Assembly (NCBI RefSeq): GCF_000964225.1
Contig: NZ_BAMZ01000011.1
Span: forward strand, 1 to 32,817
Direction of reading: 5' to 3'
DNA length: 32,817 nt
DNA from: Acetobacter syzygii
Lineage (GTDB): Bacteria > Pseudomonadota > Alphaproteobacteria > Acetobacterales > Acetobacteraceae
In this document: positions 17,156-25,366 of the stretch, one piece after another
How positions within the stretch are numbered: position 1 is the stretch's first letter
Layout: every line of letters begins with the position of its first letter
Notes under the pieces: model-generated
What the model saw: only the letters and a program-made list of their open reading frames with translations
Databases searched by the model: none
What the model was told of the DNA's origin: nothing
Made by a program: the position numbers and the translations under genes

Positions 17156-18102
17156 ATATCCTGTCTTTCTTCTCCGGCGGCACCGGCACTGGCGCTCCCC
17201 TGCGGGTTATGCGCTGCGCCATCGGCTGGAGGCTCCGCCTCCTCAACCTGTTCGTGGGGGCGCAGCATGATCTGGCCAAAGGTCTCATCCTGCCGCAGTT
17301 CAAGCCGCCCGGTCTTGGCCAGTTCCAGCCCTGCAATCAGGGTACCAGCCAAAGCCGCGCGCCGCTGGCGCAGGGCATCCTCCCCTTCCATCTGTTCGGG
17401 CAGGCTGTCGGGTAAAAAAGCGTCCAGCGTGCTCCAGCCCGGCGGTGTTTCACCCAGCAGGCGGGTTAGTCTGCTCAGCGCATCCTGCACAGTCCAGAAC
17501 CGAATGGTGCGCGGTGCGTAAATTCGCCTGCGGGCAGTCCGGCGCACAGCAGCAAGGTAAGCACGCATAAGCTGCGGCATATCCAGCGCCAGACCGGAAC
17601 GATCGACCTCCACCAGATTTTCGGGCAGACCACGGGCAAACACATCCCGCCCAAGGCGGGGCCGCGCCTCCAGCCAGCGCGCCAGTTCCCCCATGCAGGC
17701 AAGCTCTATCAGCCGTTCCTGCAACAGTTCGGCAGCTTCCTCCCCTTCCATGGCCAATTCATCATCAGCGGGGAGCAACAGGCGGGATTTGAGCCATGCG
17801 AGCCAGGCGGCCATAACCAGCCAGTCCGCTGCCAGTTCCAAGCGAACACGGCGCGCGTTTTCCACCACGGCCAGATACTGCTCGACCAGTTGCAGAATGG
17901 AAATACGCGCAAGGTCCACCTTTTGTGCACGCGCCAGATCGAGCAGAAGGTCCATTGGCCCTTCAAACCCTTCCAGCCGCAACAGGGGGACACGCGGCAC
18001 GTGGCCATCGCCCTCATCCCTGCGCGGGGTATTCTGCGGTTCTGCTGCGGGCTGGGGAGGACGCTGCTGCTCCTCCCCAGCCATTTCTACTGCGGCTTCC
18101 AT
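17152..18102 (-). CDS. scpA: Segregation and condensation protein A (kleisin)
   Basis: A 316-residue kleisin bridging the SMC heads. After a roughly 40-residue polar N-terminal extension (rich in Glu, Gln and Pro) comes the family start LRLEGFEGPMDLLLDLARAQKVDLARI, quoted here in part because it is diagnostic: the helical N-domain contacts the SMC neck and the C-terminal winged helix contacts the SMC head. AAWLAWLKSRLLLP is also characteristic. The C-terminal part ends in low-complexity residues after LRPHEQVEE. The start is uncertain, since the ribosome site before 18102 is weak and an ATG at 18084 is possible. In many alphaproteobacteria nagZ sits between the SPOR gene and scpA; here only 20 nt separate them. 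Confidence 0.93.
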   Translation of the reverse strand: MEAAVEMAGEEQQRPPQPAAEPQNTPRRDEGDGHVPRVPLLRLEGFEGPMDLLLDLARAQKVDLARISILQLVEQYLAVVENARRVRLELAADWLVMAAWLAWLKSRLLLPADDELAMEGEEAAELLQERLIELACMGELARWLEARPRLGRDVFARGLPENLVEVDRSGLALDMPQLMRAYLAAVRRTARRRIYAPRTIRFWTVQDALSRLTRLLGETPPGWSTLDAFLPDSLPEQMEGEDALRQRRAALAGTLIAGLELAKTGRLELRQDETFGQIMLRPHEQVEEAEPPADGAAHNPQGSASAGAAGEERQDI

Positions 18103-18122
18103 CAGGCAATCTACGGCTTGCG

Positions 18123-19181
18123 TCAGGGACGCACCACCATGCAGGCCATACCGCGCTCACGCACGGAGGAGCAGAAGCTCCGGGCATCGGCAACCGCGCC
18201 AAAACCAAGCACCCGCAGGCGGTAGAAGGTGGCGTTGTTCTGCTCTGTACGCACAAAGGCCGGAGTAACATCTCCAAACAGGGTGGGGTAACGGGTTTTT
18301 AACCGCGCCCATTCCTTTTGGGCATCCGCCTCGGTCTGCAATGCTGCCAGCTGGACCTGATACTTCCCCCCCGCGCTCCGTGGCGCCACAGCAGCTTTTT
18401 TGGCGGCTGGTTTTTCCACGGGAGCCGCCTCTTCTTCCCCATCGGATGCGGAATCCGTGGGAATGGGAGCCTCCTTCAGCGGTTCGGGGGCAGTTGTAGC
18501 ATCTGCTGTGGCGGCCCCCTGCGCGGGCAGGGTTGCGGATGGTACGGGTTTTAGCCCTTCAGCCTCCTGCGGGGGAGCCGCAGGCGTTGTGGCCACAGGG
18601 GCAGCCGGTTCGGATGGGGCAGCACCGCCAGCTGCCACATTAGCTGTAGCAGCTCCCCCGCCAGCAGGGGCCGGTTTACCTGCACCCTCAGTCGTGTTCG
18701 GAGCCGGTGGTTCTGCCGCTGCCGGGGCATTACTGGCCTGCCCACCACCATACTGGGCGGCAAGGGCTGCAGGGTTTGGGCTCTCCGGAGCAGGCACCGG
18801 ATGGCCCTGCTGGTTGGCATCCGCATCGGGCAGGGCCAGCGTGTCCAGTTGCATCCCGCCCGGATCTACCGGCTTGGTACGCATGGCAACAGGCGGTGGC
18901 CCCATAACCGGAATGCCACTCTGGTGGTGGCCAAGCACCGCCCAGCCACCAATACCCAGTACCAGAAGCCCCCCCAGCCCGGCAGCACCATAGGCCAGAC
19001 GGCGTGTACCGGATTCACTCCCCAAAAAGCTGGAGAGCATATCCAGCATTCCGCCACCAGCCGCCTTGGTGGCTGTGGCAGAGCGGGAGGGTGGGGTATC
19101 ATCATAATCCATGCTCATGCGCTCCCGCGCACGGCTGATACGGTCTTCTACCGTGGAATCCTGTCGACCTTCGTCACTCAT
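18123..19181 (-). CDS. SPOR-domain cell-envelope protein
   Basis: A 352-residue bitopic membrane protein. A cytosolic N-terminus of about 55 residues precedes one transmembrane helix (LAYGAAGLGGLLVLGIGGWAV, written in part) and a long Pro/Ala/Gly-rich periplasmic linker. The C-terminal 75 residues are a SPOR domain: KYQVQLAALQTEADAQKEWARL, then FYRLRVLGFGAVADARSFC, matching the fold that binds denuded glycan strands at the division septum. It likely localises to septal peptidoglycan, like FtsN or DedD. The ATG overlaps the argS stop by one base. The alphaproteobacterial argS-SPOR-scpA order supports the assignment. Confidence 0.9.
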   Translation of the reverse strand: MSDEGRQDSTVEDRISRARERMSMDYDDTPPSRSATATKAAGGGMLDMLSSFLGSESGTRRLAYGAAGLGGLLVLGIGGWAVLGHHQSGIPVMGPPPVAMRTKPVDPGGMQLDTLALPDADANQQGHPVPAPESPNPAALAAQYGGGQASNAPAAAEPPAPNTTEGAGKPAPAGGGAATANVAAGGAAPSEPAAPVATTPAAPPQEAEGLKPVPSATLPAQGAATADATTAPEPLKEAPIPTDSASDGEEEAAPVEKPAAKKAAVAPRSAGGKYQVQLAALQTEADAQKEWARLKTRYPTLFGDVTPAFVRTEQNNATFYRLRVLGFGAVADARSFCSSVRERGMACMVVRP

Positions 19182-20980
19182 CAGCGCATTTCCTCCACAG
19201 GGTCCACACCCATGACAGCAAGGCCGGAACGGATAACCGCAGCCGTAGCCGCAACAAGGGCCAGACGTGCCCGTGTGGCCTCCACCGCCCCCGATTGCAA
19301 GAACCTCAAGGACGCATCATCCCGCCCACGGTTCCACAGTGCATGGAAATCACCCGCCAGTTCCGCCAGATAGAACGCAATACGGTGTGGCTCACGCGCA
19401 AGGGCTGCCGCCTCCACCATGCGCGGCCATTCAGCCAGACGGCGCACCAGCGCCATTTCCGCATCGGAGGAAAGGCTATCCAGCGTGGCATCGGCCAATG
19501 CGGCATCGTCCACCGCACCGTACACACCCTCCTCCGCGGCACTCCGCAGCACGGAACGGCAGCGGGCATGGGCATACTGCACATAAAAGACCGGATTATC
19601 GCGCTGCTGGGCCACCACAAGGTCCAGATCAAACTCCATCTGGGCATCGCTTTTGCGGGTCAGCATGGTAAAGCGCACCGCATCACGCCCGACCTCATCA
19701 ATCAGGTCGCGCAGGGTTACAAACGTCCCTGCCCGTTTGGACATTTTGACCGGCTGGCCATCGCGCAGAATATGCACGATCTGGCACAGAACGATCTCCA
19801 GCGGCACGGTATCGGCTGTAAGCGCCTTGACCGCCGCCTTCATGCGTTTGACGTAACCGCCATGGTCCGCACCCCACACGTCAATCATGACCTGTGCGCC
19901 ACGGGCCACCTTGTCCATATGGTAGCCAATATCGTTGGCAAAATAGGTGTTTGTGCCATCCGACTTGCGCAGTGGACGGTCCACATCATCCCCAAAGCTG
20001 GTGGAACGGAACAGGAGCTGCTCGCGCTCCTCCCAGTCTTCTGGCAATTTGCCTTTGGGGGGCTCCAGCACGCCCTGATACAGCAGATCGGCCGCAGCCA
20101 GCCTGTCTATGGCAGCGTCGGTCACACCACGCGCCAGCACATCGGCCTCGGATGAAAACACGTTCTGGTGCACGCCAAGGGCTGCAAGGTCTTCCTTGAT
20201 CGCGTTGATCATATGGGCCACGGCAAAGCCGCGCACCGTTTCCAGCCATGTGGCATCGGGTGCTGGCAGGGGGGTGCCATCCACGTCCACTTCGGCCAGT
20301 TTGTTGCCAAACTCCGCAGCCAGTGCCTCGCCGACCGGAATAAGATACTCGCCCTGATATTGCAGCCCCCCGGGAGCCAGAGCCGAAAAATCATCCTGCG
20401 TCATTCTGGTGCCAAGCACCTGCAGGTAGCGCCAGTAAGCCGCCCATGCCAGTGCGCGCACCTGATTGCCCGCATCGTTAATGTAGAATTCCTTGGTTAC
20501 GTCAAACCCGGCTTTGGCCATAAGGTTGGCCAGCGCATCGCCCACCACGGCGCCACGGCAATGACCAACATGCATGGGCCCCGTAGGATTGGCGGACACA
20601 TATTCCACATTAACCCGCACGCCACGCCCCACCTGTGACTGGCCGTAGGCTTCCCCCACCTTCAGCACCACAGGCAGCATCGCACGGAGCACCTGCGGGT
20701 GCAGGGTAATGTTAACAAACCCCGGCCCGGCAGCCGCCACGGCGGCAATGCCGTCCACCTTTTGCAGGGCGGCAACCAGATCTGCGGCAATGTCTGCCGG
20801 TTTGCGGCGGGCAGCCTTGGCCAGCAGCAGGGCAGCGTTTGTCGCCATGTCCCCATGAGCGGGGTCGCGCGTGGGGGTCAGTTCCACACGGGCCAGCGTT
20901 TCCTCAGGCACGTCGGGCAACAGTTCCCGCACAACGGCCAGAACATGGTGACGGTAACGCTGGAAAACACACTCGGACAT
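19181..20980 (-). CDS. argS: Arginyl-tRNA synthetase
   Basis: A 599-residue class Ia synthetase that charges tRNA-Arg. The N-terminal Add1 domain recognises the D-loop. The catalytic signature is SANPTGPMHVGHCRGAVVGD (HIGH equivalent HVGH). A KMSKR motif follows in PVKMSKRAGTFVTLRDL; many bacterial ArgRS have lost canonical KMSK, so its presence is notable but known. The C-terminal anticodon-binding helical domain runs from about residue 455 to the end. The length is normal. It lies 41 nt downstream of dgt on the same strand and overlaps the SPOR gene by one base. Confidence 0.97.
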   Translation of the reverse strand: MSECVFQRYRHHVLAVVRELLPDVPEETLARVELTPTRDPAHGDMATNAALLLAKAARRKPADIAADLVAALQKVDGIAAVAAAGPGFVNITLHPQVLRAMLPVVLKVGEAYGQSQVGRGVRVNVEYVSANPTGPMHVGHCRGAVVGDALANLMAKAGFDVTKEFYINDAGNQVRALAWAAYWRYLQVLGTRMTQDDFSALAPGGLQYQGEYLIPVGEALAAEFGNKLAEVDVDGTPLPAPDATWLETVRGFAVAHMINAIKEDLAALGVHQNVFSSEADVLARGVTDAAIDRLAAADLLYQGVLEPPKGKLPEDWEEREQLLFRSTSFGDDVDRPLRKSDGTNTYFANDIGYHMDKVARGAQVMIDVWGADHGGYVKRMKAAVKALTADTVPLEIVLCQIVHILRDGQPVKMSKRAGTFVTLRDLIDEVGRDAVRFTMLTRKSDAQMEFDLDLVVAQQRDNPVFYVQYAHARCRSVLRSAAEEGVYGAVDDAALADATLDSLSSDAEMALVRRLAEWPRMVEAAALAREPHRIAFYLAELAGDFHALWNRGRDDASLRFLQSGAVEATRARLALVAATAAVIRSGLAVMGVDPVEEMR

Positions 20981-21021
20981 GGACCACTTAACCCCGTAAT
21001 AAAGTGCAGCAAACGCGTTTA

Positions 21022-22212
21022 TCAGCCTGCAACGGACAGGTCCGTCAACCGCCTATGTTCTTCCATGGCATAGCGATCGGTCATGGAAGCCACGTAATCC
21101 GCCACGGTGCGGTAGATGGCCCCCTCATCTTTGCCCCCCTCACGCGGTTGCCATTCGGCGGGCAACAGGTTGGGCGACTCCGTAAGGGTGGCAAACAGCT
21201 CTGCTGTCACGCGCCGTGCCTTATGGGTCATTCTGTTCACACGCCAGTGGCGGTACAGCTTGGCGAACAGGAACTTGCGAATACCCTTGTTGGCCTCTTC
21301 CATGGCCTCGCCAAACGCCACAACAGGGGCTTGGGCCGCGCGAATATCCTCCACGCTCCGGGGGGCCAGATCAGCCAGACGTGCACGGGTGCAGACCAGC
21401 ACATCCGTAACAAGGGCATGGATGACCCTGCGCACCATCTCGTGCCGGATACGCTGGTGTGTGCGGGGGTCCGACTGGGGCAGGTCCACCGCCAGCGCCC
21501 GGGCATCGGCCAGTGCCTTGCCAACCAGTGGCACATCCACCAGATCATCCAGTGCCAGCAGGCCGGACTTTACGCCGTCGTCCAGATCATGCCCGTGGTA
21601 GGCAATATCATCCGCCAGCGCAGCCACCTGTGCCTCGGCCGAGGCATAGCCCCCCAGATCAAGCGGGAACAGCGCATCCAGCTCCGCCAGCCTGGCAGAT
21701 GGCCTCCGCACGGGACCATTGTGCTTGGCCAGTCCTTCCAATGTTTCCCACGTCAGGTTCAGGCCATCGAACGCAAGGTAGCGCCGCTCCAGCAGCATAA
21801 CCTGCCGCAATGCCTGCGCGTTATGGTCAAACCCGCCATATGGCTGCATCTGGGCGGCAAGGGCATCCTCCCCCGCATGGCCAAAAGGCGTGTGCCCAAG
21901 GTCATGCGCCAGTGCTACGGCCTCGGTCAGGTCCTCATCCAGTCGCAGGTAGCGGGCCATGGAGCGGGCAACCTGTGCCACCTCGAGCGAATGGGTCAGC
22001 CGGGTCCGGAAAAAATCGCCCTCATGGTTGATAAACACCTGCGTTTTATACTGCAAACGCCGAAAACCTGATGAATGTACCACCCGGTCGCGGTCCCGTT
22101 GCCATGGGGAACGGGTCAGGGAGTCCGGCTCCGCGTGGAGCCGCCTGCCGCGCCCTTCCCCCGGCTGCACGGCATAGGGCATCAGCTCATCGCGTTGTGT
22201 GGCTTGCAGCAT
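21022..22212 (-). CDS. dgt: Deoxyguanosinetriphosphate triphosphohydrolase-like HD protein
   Basis: A 396-residue HD-domain dNTPase of the Dgt family (type 2 subgroup), which releases triphosphate from dNTPs and so limits the dNTP pool. Key elements are RTRLTHSLEVAQVAR (first metal His), ALAHDLGHTPFGHAGEDAL (the HD pair and following His residues) and a later Asp in LADDIAYHGHDLDDG. The N-terminal SPWQRDRDRVVHSSGFRRLQYKTQVF region is conserved in the family. I prefer the ATG at 22212 over the longer frame to 22257 because GAGAGG lies 6-7 nt upstream and homology does not extend further. It appears to be the first gene of the minus-strand block. Confidence 0.93.
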   Translation of the reverse strand: MLQATQRDELMPYAVQPGEGRGRRLHAEPDSLTRSPWQRDRDRVVHSSGFRRLQYKTQVFINHEGDFFRTRLTHSLEVAQVARSMARYLRLDEDLTEAVALAHDLGHTPFGHAGEDALAAQMQPYGGFDHNAQALRQVMLLERRYLAFDGLNLTWETLEGLAKHNGPVRRPSARLAELDALFPLDLGGYASAEAQVAALADDIAYHGHDLDDGVKSGLLALDDLVDVPLVGKALADARALAVDLPQSDPRTHQRIRHEMVRRVIHALVTDVLVCTRARLADLAPRSVEDIRAAQAPVVAFGEAMEEANKGIRKFLFAKLYRHWRVNRMTHKARRVTAELFATLTESPNLLPAEWQPREGGKDEGAIYRTVADYVASMTDRYAMEEHRRLTDLSVAG

Positions 22213-22348
22213 TACGCACCTCTCTGCTTGTCCGGGGGCACAATGCCCACGGACCATGCAGCAGCGATCTTAAGCTATTGGAGGAAAGTTGACCATTGGA
22301 GGTATCTTTCCCCTTCAAACCTGCACGGTGGCGGATTATCTATGGGGT
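22213..22348. promoter_or_regulatory. Divergent promoter region between dgt and the ErpA-type gene
   Basis: Both neighbours are transcribed outward from here. Two copies of attggagg (22277-22284 and 22295-22302) resemble ribosome sites; the first is 4 nt before an in-frame TTG at 22289 that could start a 20-residue-longer ErpA. I found no convincing -35/-10 pair. Confidence 0.4.
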
Positions 22349-22720
22349 ATGACACAGCCAGCCCCCACTTTTTCCGTCTCGGATTCTGCGGCCAGCCGCA
22401 TAGCCAGCGTGGTTGCCAAAAAACAGGCCACCGCCACCTCTGCGCAGGCAGCACCTGTTGCCCTGCGCGTATCGGTGGAGGCGGGGGGTTGTAACGGGTT
22501 CCAGTACCTCTTTACCCTTACGGCACCAGATGACATTGCCACCGACGATGTGCGCATAGAAAAAAATGGGGCCCTTGTGGTTGTAGACCCCACCAGTCTG
22601 GACCTGCTGGCGGGTGCGGAGCTGGAATTTGCAGACAAGCTGATGGGCGCGCATTTTTCCATTACCAACCCCAATGCAGCCTCCTCCTGCGGGTGTGGCA
22701 CAAGCTTTTCCCTCGCATGA
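22349..22720 (+). CDS. erpA: A-type iron-sulfur carrier protein (ErpA/IscA/HesB family)
   Basis: A 123-residue Fe-S cluster carrier that passes clusters from the scaffold to apo-enzymes. The three ligand cysteines are present: one in GGCNGFQYLF and two in the C-terminal SSCGCGTSFS. ITNPNAASSCGCG and VVVDPTSLDLLAG are closest to ErpA among A-type proteins. The start is the main doubt. The ATG at 22349 gives a normal-length protein but lacks a good ribosome site, while a TTG at 22289 with GGAGG nearby would add 20 residues (TIGGIFPLQT and on). Its stop overlaps the exonuclease III ATG by 4 nt, indicating coupled translation. Confidence 0.9.
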   Translation: MTQPAPTFSVSDSAASRIASVVAKKQATATSAQAAPVALRVSVEAGGCNGFQYLFTLTAPDDIATDDVRIEKNGALVVVDPTSLDLLAGAELEFADKLMGAHFSITNPNAASSCGCGTSFSLA

Positions 22721-23505
22721 AAATCGCAACATGGAATGTGAACTCGGTTCGTCTGAGGCAGGACCTCATTCTGGACTGGCTCGCCCGCGAACAGCCCGAT
22801 GTGCTGATGATGCAGGAAATCAAGTGCGAAACAACCGCCTTTCCCGCAGCAGCCTTTGAGCAGGCCGGGTATGGCTGTGCCATTGTGGGCCAGAAATCCT
22901 ACAACGGGGTTGCAACACTGGTGCGTGGTGGATTTGAAACCACAACCCTAACCCTACCCGGCTTTACCGACCCCGCCGCACGGTATGTGGAGGTCCGCAC
23001 ACAGGGGCTGGTGCTGGGCAACCTGTACCTGCCCAACGGCAACTCCGGTGGGGAGCAGGGCTATGCGACCAAGCTGGAGTTTCTGGCAGCCCTGACCGCA
23101 CGCGCCCAAGGCTTTCTGCTACAGGATACGGACTTTGTGCTGGCGGGTGATTACAATATCTGCCCCACACCAGAGGACTGCGCACCCGGCGCCCTTGGTC
23201 CGGATGATGCACTGGTACGCCCCCAAAGCCGCGCTGCATGGCGGCAACTACGCTGGCTTGGGCTAACCGATGCCCTGCGCGCCCTGCACCCCCACGGTGC
23301 AGCCTATACGTTCTGGGACTATCAGGCTGGTGCATGGCCGCGCGACTGCGGGTTACGGATCGACCATATGCTGCTCTCTCCCCGTGTTGCAGAACGCCTG
23401 CAAACCGCCCGCCCGGACCGGGATGAACGGGGCATGGAGCGCCCGTCTGACCATGTTCCCCTGATTGTAACTCTAGATGATGCCACCACCCCCACGGCCG
23501 GTTGA
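22717..23505 (+). CDS. xth: Exodeoxyribonuclease III (AP endonuclease)
   Basis: A 262-residue Mg2+-dependent nuclease of the EEP fold that cuts at abasic sites in base excision repair and degrades DNA 3' to 5'. The motifs appear in order: MKIATWNVNSVR (Asn), MMQEIKC (metal Glu), LAGDYNICP (catalytic Asp and Asn), RIDHMLLS, and SDHVPLIV (catalytic Asp-His pair). All needed residues are present and the length is standard. The ATG at 22717 overlaps the upstream Fe-S carrier stop by 4 nt; a longer frame from 22693 would run further into that gene without homology. Confidence 0.95.
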   Translation: MKIATWNVNSVRLRQDLILDWLAREQPDVLMMQEIKCETTAFPAAAFEQAGYGCAIVGQKSYNGVATLVRGGFETTTLTLPGFTDPAARYVEVRTQGLVLGNLYLPNGNSGGEQGYATKLEFLAALTARAQGFLLQDTDFVLAGDYNICPTPEDCAPGALGPDDALVRPQSRAAWRQLRWLGLTDALRALHPHGAAYTFWDYQAGAWPRDCGLRIDHMLLSPRVAERLQTARPDRDERGMERPSDHVPLIVTLDDATTPTAG

Positions 23506-23518
23506 GCAGGCAGGCAGC

Positions 23519-24076
23519 ATGGACCAGCCATCCGGCACAGCGGCCCCCCGGCCCTACACCATACGCCCCGCCAGCATGGCGGATGCTGCGGCCCTGCCCG
23601 CACTGGAGCAGGCCGCAGCACAGGCATTCTGCACCATACCGGAGCTGAAATGGCTGGCCGATGGCGATACGCTGCCCCTACCCACCCACCAGGCCTGCAT
23701 AACCGCACGGACATGCTGGGTGGGGGTGGATGACCAAGACCGACCACTCGGCTTTTTAAGCGCCCACCCATACGGGGATGCCCTGCACATTCTGGAAATG
23801 TCGGTCATACCGGCAGCGCAGGGGCGCGGGCTGGGCCGCCACCTGCTCCGGGCGGCCTGCGCAGGGGCGCAGGCCCTTGGTCTGCGTAGTGTTACACTCA
23901 CGACCTTTGTCACCGTCCCGTGGAATGCGCCTTTCTATGCCAGACAGGGGTTTTCCGTTGTCCCGCCCAGCGCACAGGACGCGCGGCTGCGCGCCATACT
24001 GGCACACGAAGTCGCGCAGGGCTTTGCCGCAGAATCCCGCTGTGCCATGCGACTGGACCTGCCGCCTGCTCCATGA
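23519..24076 (+). CDS. GNAT-family N-acetyltransferase
   Basis: A 185-residue acetyl-CoA-dependent transferase of unknown substrate. The fold is visible from YTIRPASMADAAAL to the end, with the acetyl-CoA pyrophosphate loop AAQGRGLGRHLL (Q/R-x-x-G-x-G/A) after strand 4 (ILEMSVIP) and NAPFYARQGF, the beta5-alpha4 segment. I chose the ATG at 23519, with AGCAGG upstream; an ATG at 23477 would overlap exonuclease III by 29 nt and add a Pro-rich leader. It is probably co-transcribed with erpA and xth; the reason is not apparent. Confidence 0.85.
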   Translation: MDQPSGTAAPRPYTIRPASMADAAALPALEQAAAQAFCTIPELKWLADGDTLPLPTHQACITARTCWVGVDDQDRPLGFLSAHPYGDALHILEMSVIPAAQGRGLGRHLLRAACAGAQALGLRSVTLTTFVTVPWNAPFYARQGFSVVPPSAQDARLRAILAHEVAQGFAAESRCAMRLDLPPAP

Positions 24077-24287
24077 TGTGTTGCAAAATGAGACACCCAT
24101 GCCAGTTGAGAATCACACCAAACATCACACTCCCGTGATAAACAGCCCCCCATACCTCTTATGCGGGCGCAAGACCTTGCACGTTTGCTTTTTTTAATCA
24201 CACTGACCGCACTCTGACGCACCGCACAGACTTGCGATGTGTGGCTGCGTTATTGTGCACCCCACACCTATGCCAAGGAGAAATATC

Positions 24288-24368
24288 ATGGCCTGGAACG
24301 CACCAAAAGTTACGGAAATTCCGTTGGGCGCAGAAATCAACAGCTATGTCTGCGGTCAGAAGAAATAA
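24288..24368 (+). CDS. pqqA: PQQ precursor peptide PqqA
   Basis: A 26-residue ribosomally made precursor. MAWNAPKVTEIPLGAEINSY carries the two residues that are cross-linked and excised to become pyrroloquinoline quinone, Glu16 and Tyr20, with the E-x-x-x-Y spacing intact. AAGGAG at 24275-24280 gives a strong ribosome site 7 nt upstream. This gene precedes pqqB with a terminator-like structure between them, consistent with pqqA being made in excess of the enzymes. Confidence 0.97.
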   Translation: MAWNAPKVTEIPLGAEINSYVCGQKK

Positions 24369-24386
24369 GAGAGGGCTTCCCTCTCT
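24368..24386 (+). promoter_or_regulatory. Stable hairpin at the pqqA stop codon
   Basis: agagaggg (24368-24375) pairs with ccctctct (24379-24386) around a 3-nt loop, starting in the stop codon. It could protect the short pqqA mRNA from 3' exonucleases. Confidence 0.6.
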
Positions 24387-24387
24387 C

Positions 24388-24438
24388 AGCCGTCAGGTAG
24401 GGACATGCCAGACCGGCTTTCCCCCTGACGGCTTTTTT
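24388..24438 (+). terminator. Intrinsic terminator/attenuator between pqqA and pqqB
   Basis: A perfect 10-bp stem agccgtcagg (24388-24397) / cctgacggct (24424-24433) is followed by a T-run to 24438. It lies 16 nt before the pqqB start, so pqqBCDE either depends on read-through or is a processed downstream segment. Confidence 0.8.
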
Positions 24439-24454
24439 GTTTAGAAAGCGCGTT

Positions 24455-25366
24455 ATGCTTGATATTGTTGTCCTTGGCGCAGCCGCAGGTGGCGGTTTTC
24501 CACAATGGAACTCCAATGCCCCCGCATGTTGCCGCGCCCGTGCGGGTGACCCCGCAGCGCCTGCCCGTACACAGGCTTCCATTGCCGTGAGCGGAGACGG
24601 CACATCGTGGTATGTGCTGAACGCCTCCCCCGACCTGCGTACCCAGATCAACCAGACACCCGACCTGCACCCCCGCACCGGCCTGCGTTCCACCCCTATT
24701 GCAGGCGTGGTACTGACCAGTGGCGAAATTGATGCCATTACCGGGCTGTTAACCCTGCGCGAGCGCCAGCCATTCCAGCTTTACGCAACCCGGCCCGTGC
24801 TGGAGCAGCTGGATGCAAACCCCATTTTTAATGCGCTCGACCGCACTCTGGTGCCACGTCTGCCCATGGTGCTGGACCAGCCACTGGCCCTTGACCCTCC
24901 GGGCTTCAGCATCACGCCATTTTCTGTCCCCGGCAAAGTGCCGCTTTACGCGGAAAAAACCGAAAACCCGGCCGAAATCATGAACAATGGTGAGACCATC
25001 GGGCTGGACATTACCGATGGCAAAGCCCACGTCCTGTTCATTCCCGGCTGCGCGATGATGACGGACGACCTGCGTGCCCGCCTGCAAGGCGCGGATGCCG
25101 TTTTTTTTGATGGAACCCTGTGGACGGATGATGAAATGCTCCGCGCGGGGCTGGGCAGCAAAACCGGCAAACGCATGGGCCACATGTCTTTGGCGGATGA
25201 GCCAGATGGCACCTTTGCCGCCTTTGCGGGGCTTGGCGTCAAACGCAAAATTCTCATCCACATCAACAATTCCAATCCGGTCCTGCTGGCCGATAGTCCG
25301 GAACGCAAACAGGCCGAAGCCGCAGGCTGGGACGTGGCTTTTGATGGCATGAAGGTAAGATTATGA
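24455..25366 (+). CDS. pqqB: PQQ biosynthesis protein PqqB
   Basis: A 303-residue metallo-beta-lactamase-fold protein needed for PQQ formation; biochemical work assigns it a hydroxylation of the tyrosine moiety. The family start MLDIVVLGAAAGGGFPQWN is exact, followed by CRARAG, SPDLRTQI, VVLTSGEIDAITGLLTLRE and LIHINNSNPVL. In place of the usual HxHxDH zinc motif it has the TSGEIDAITG segment typical of PqqB. The ATG at 24455 is chosen over an upstream in-frame codon at 24437 that falls inside the terminator. The ribosome site is weak (AGAAAG). Its stop overlaps pqqC by 4 nt. Confidence 0.96.
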   Translation: MLDIVVLGAAAGGGFPQWNSNAPACCRARAGDPAAPARTQASIAVSGDGTSWYVLNASPDLRTQINQTPDLHPRTGLRSTPIAGVVLTSGEIDAITGLLTLRERQPFQLYATRPVLEQLDANPIFNALDRTLVPRLPMVLDQPLALDPPGFSITPFSVPGKVPLYAEKTENPAEIMNNGETIGLDITDGKAHVLFIPGCAMMTDDLRARLQGADAVFFDGTLWTDDEMLRAGLGSKTGKRMGHMSLADEPDGTFAAFAGLGVKRKILIHINNSNPVLLADSPERKQAEAAGWDVAFDGMKVRL

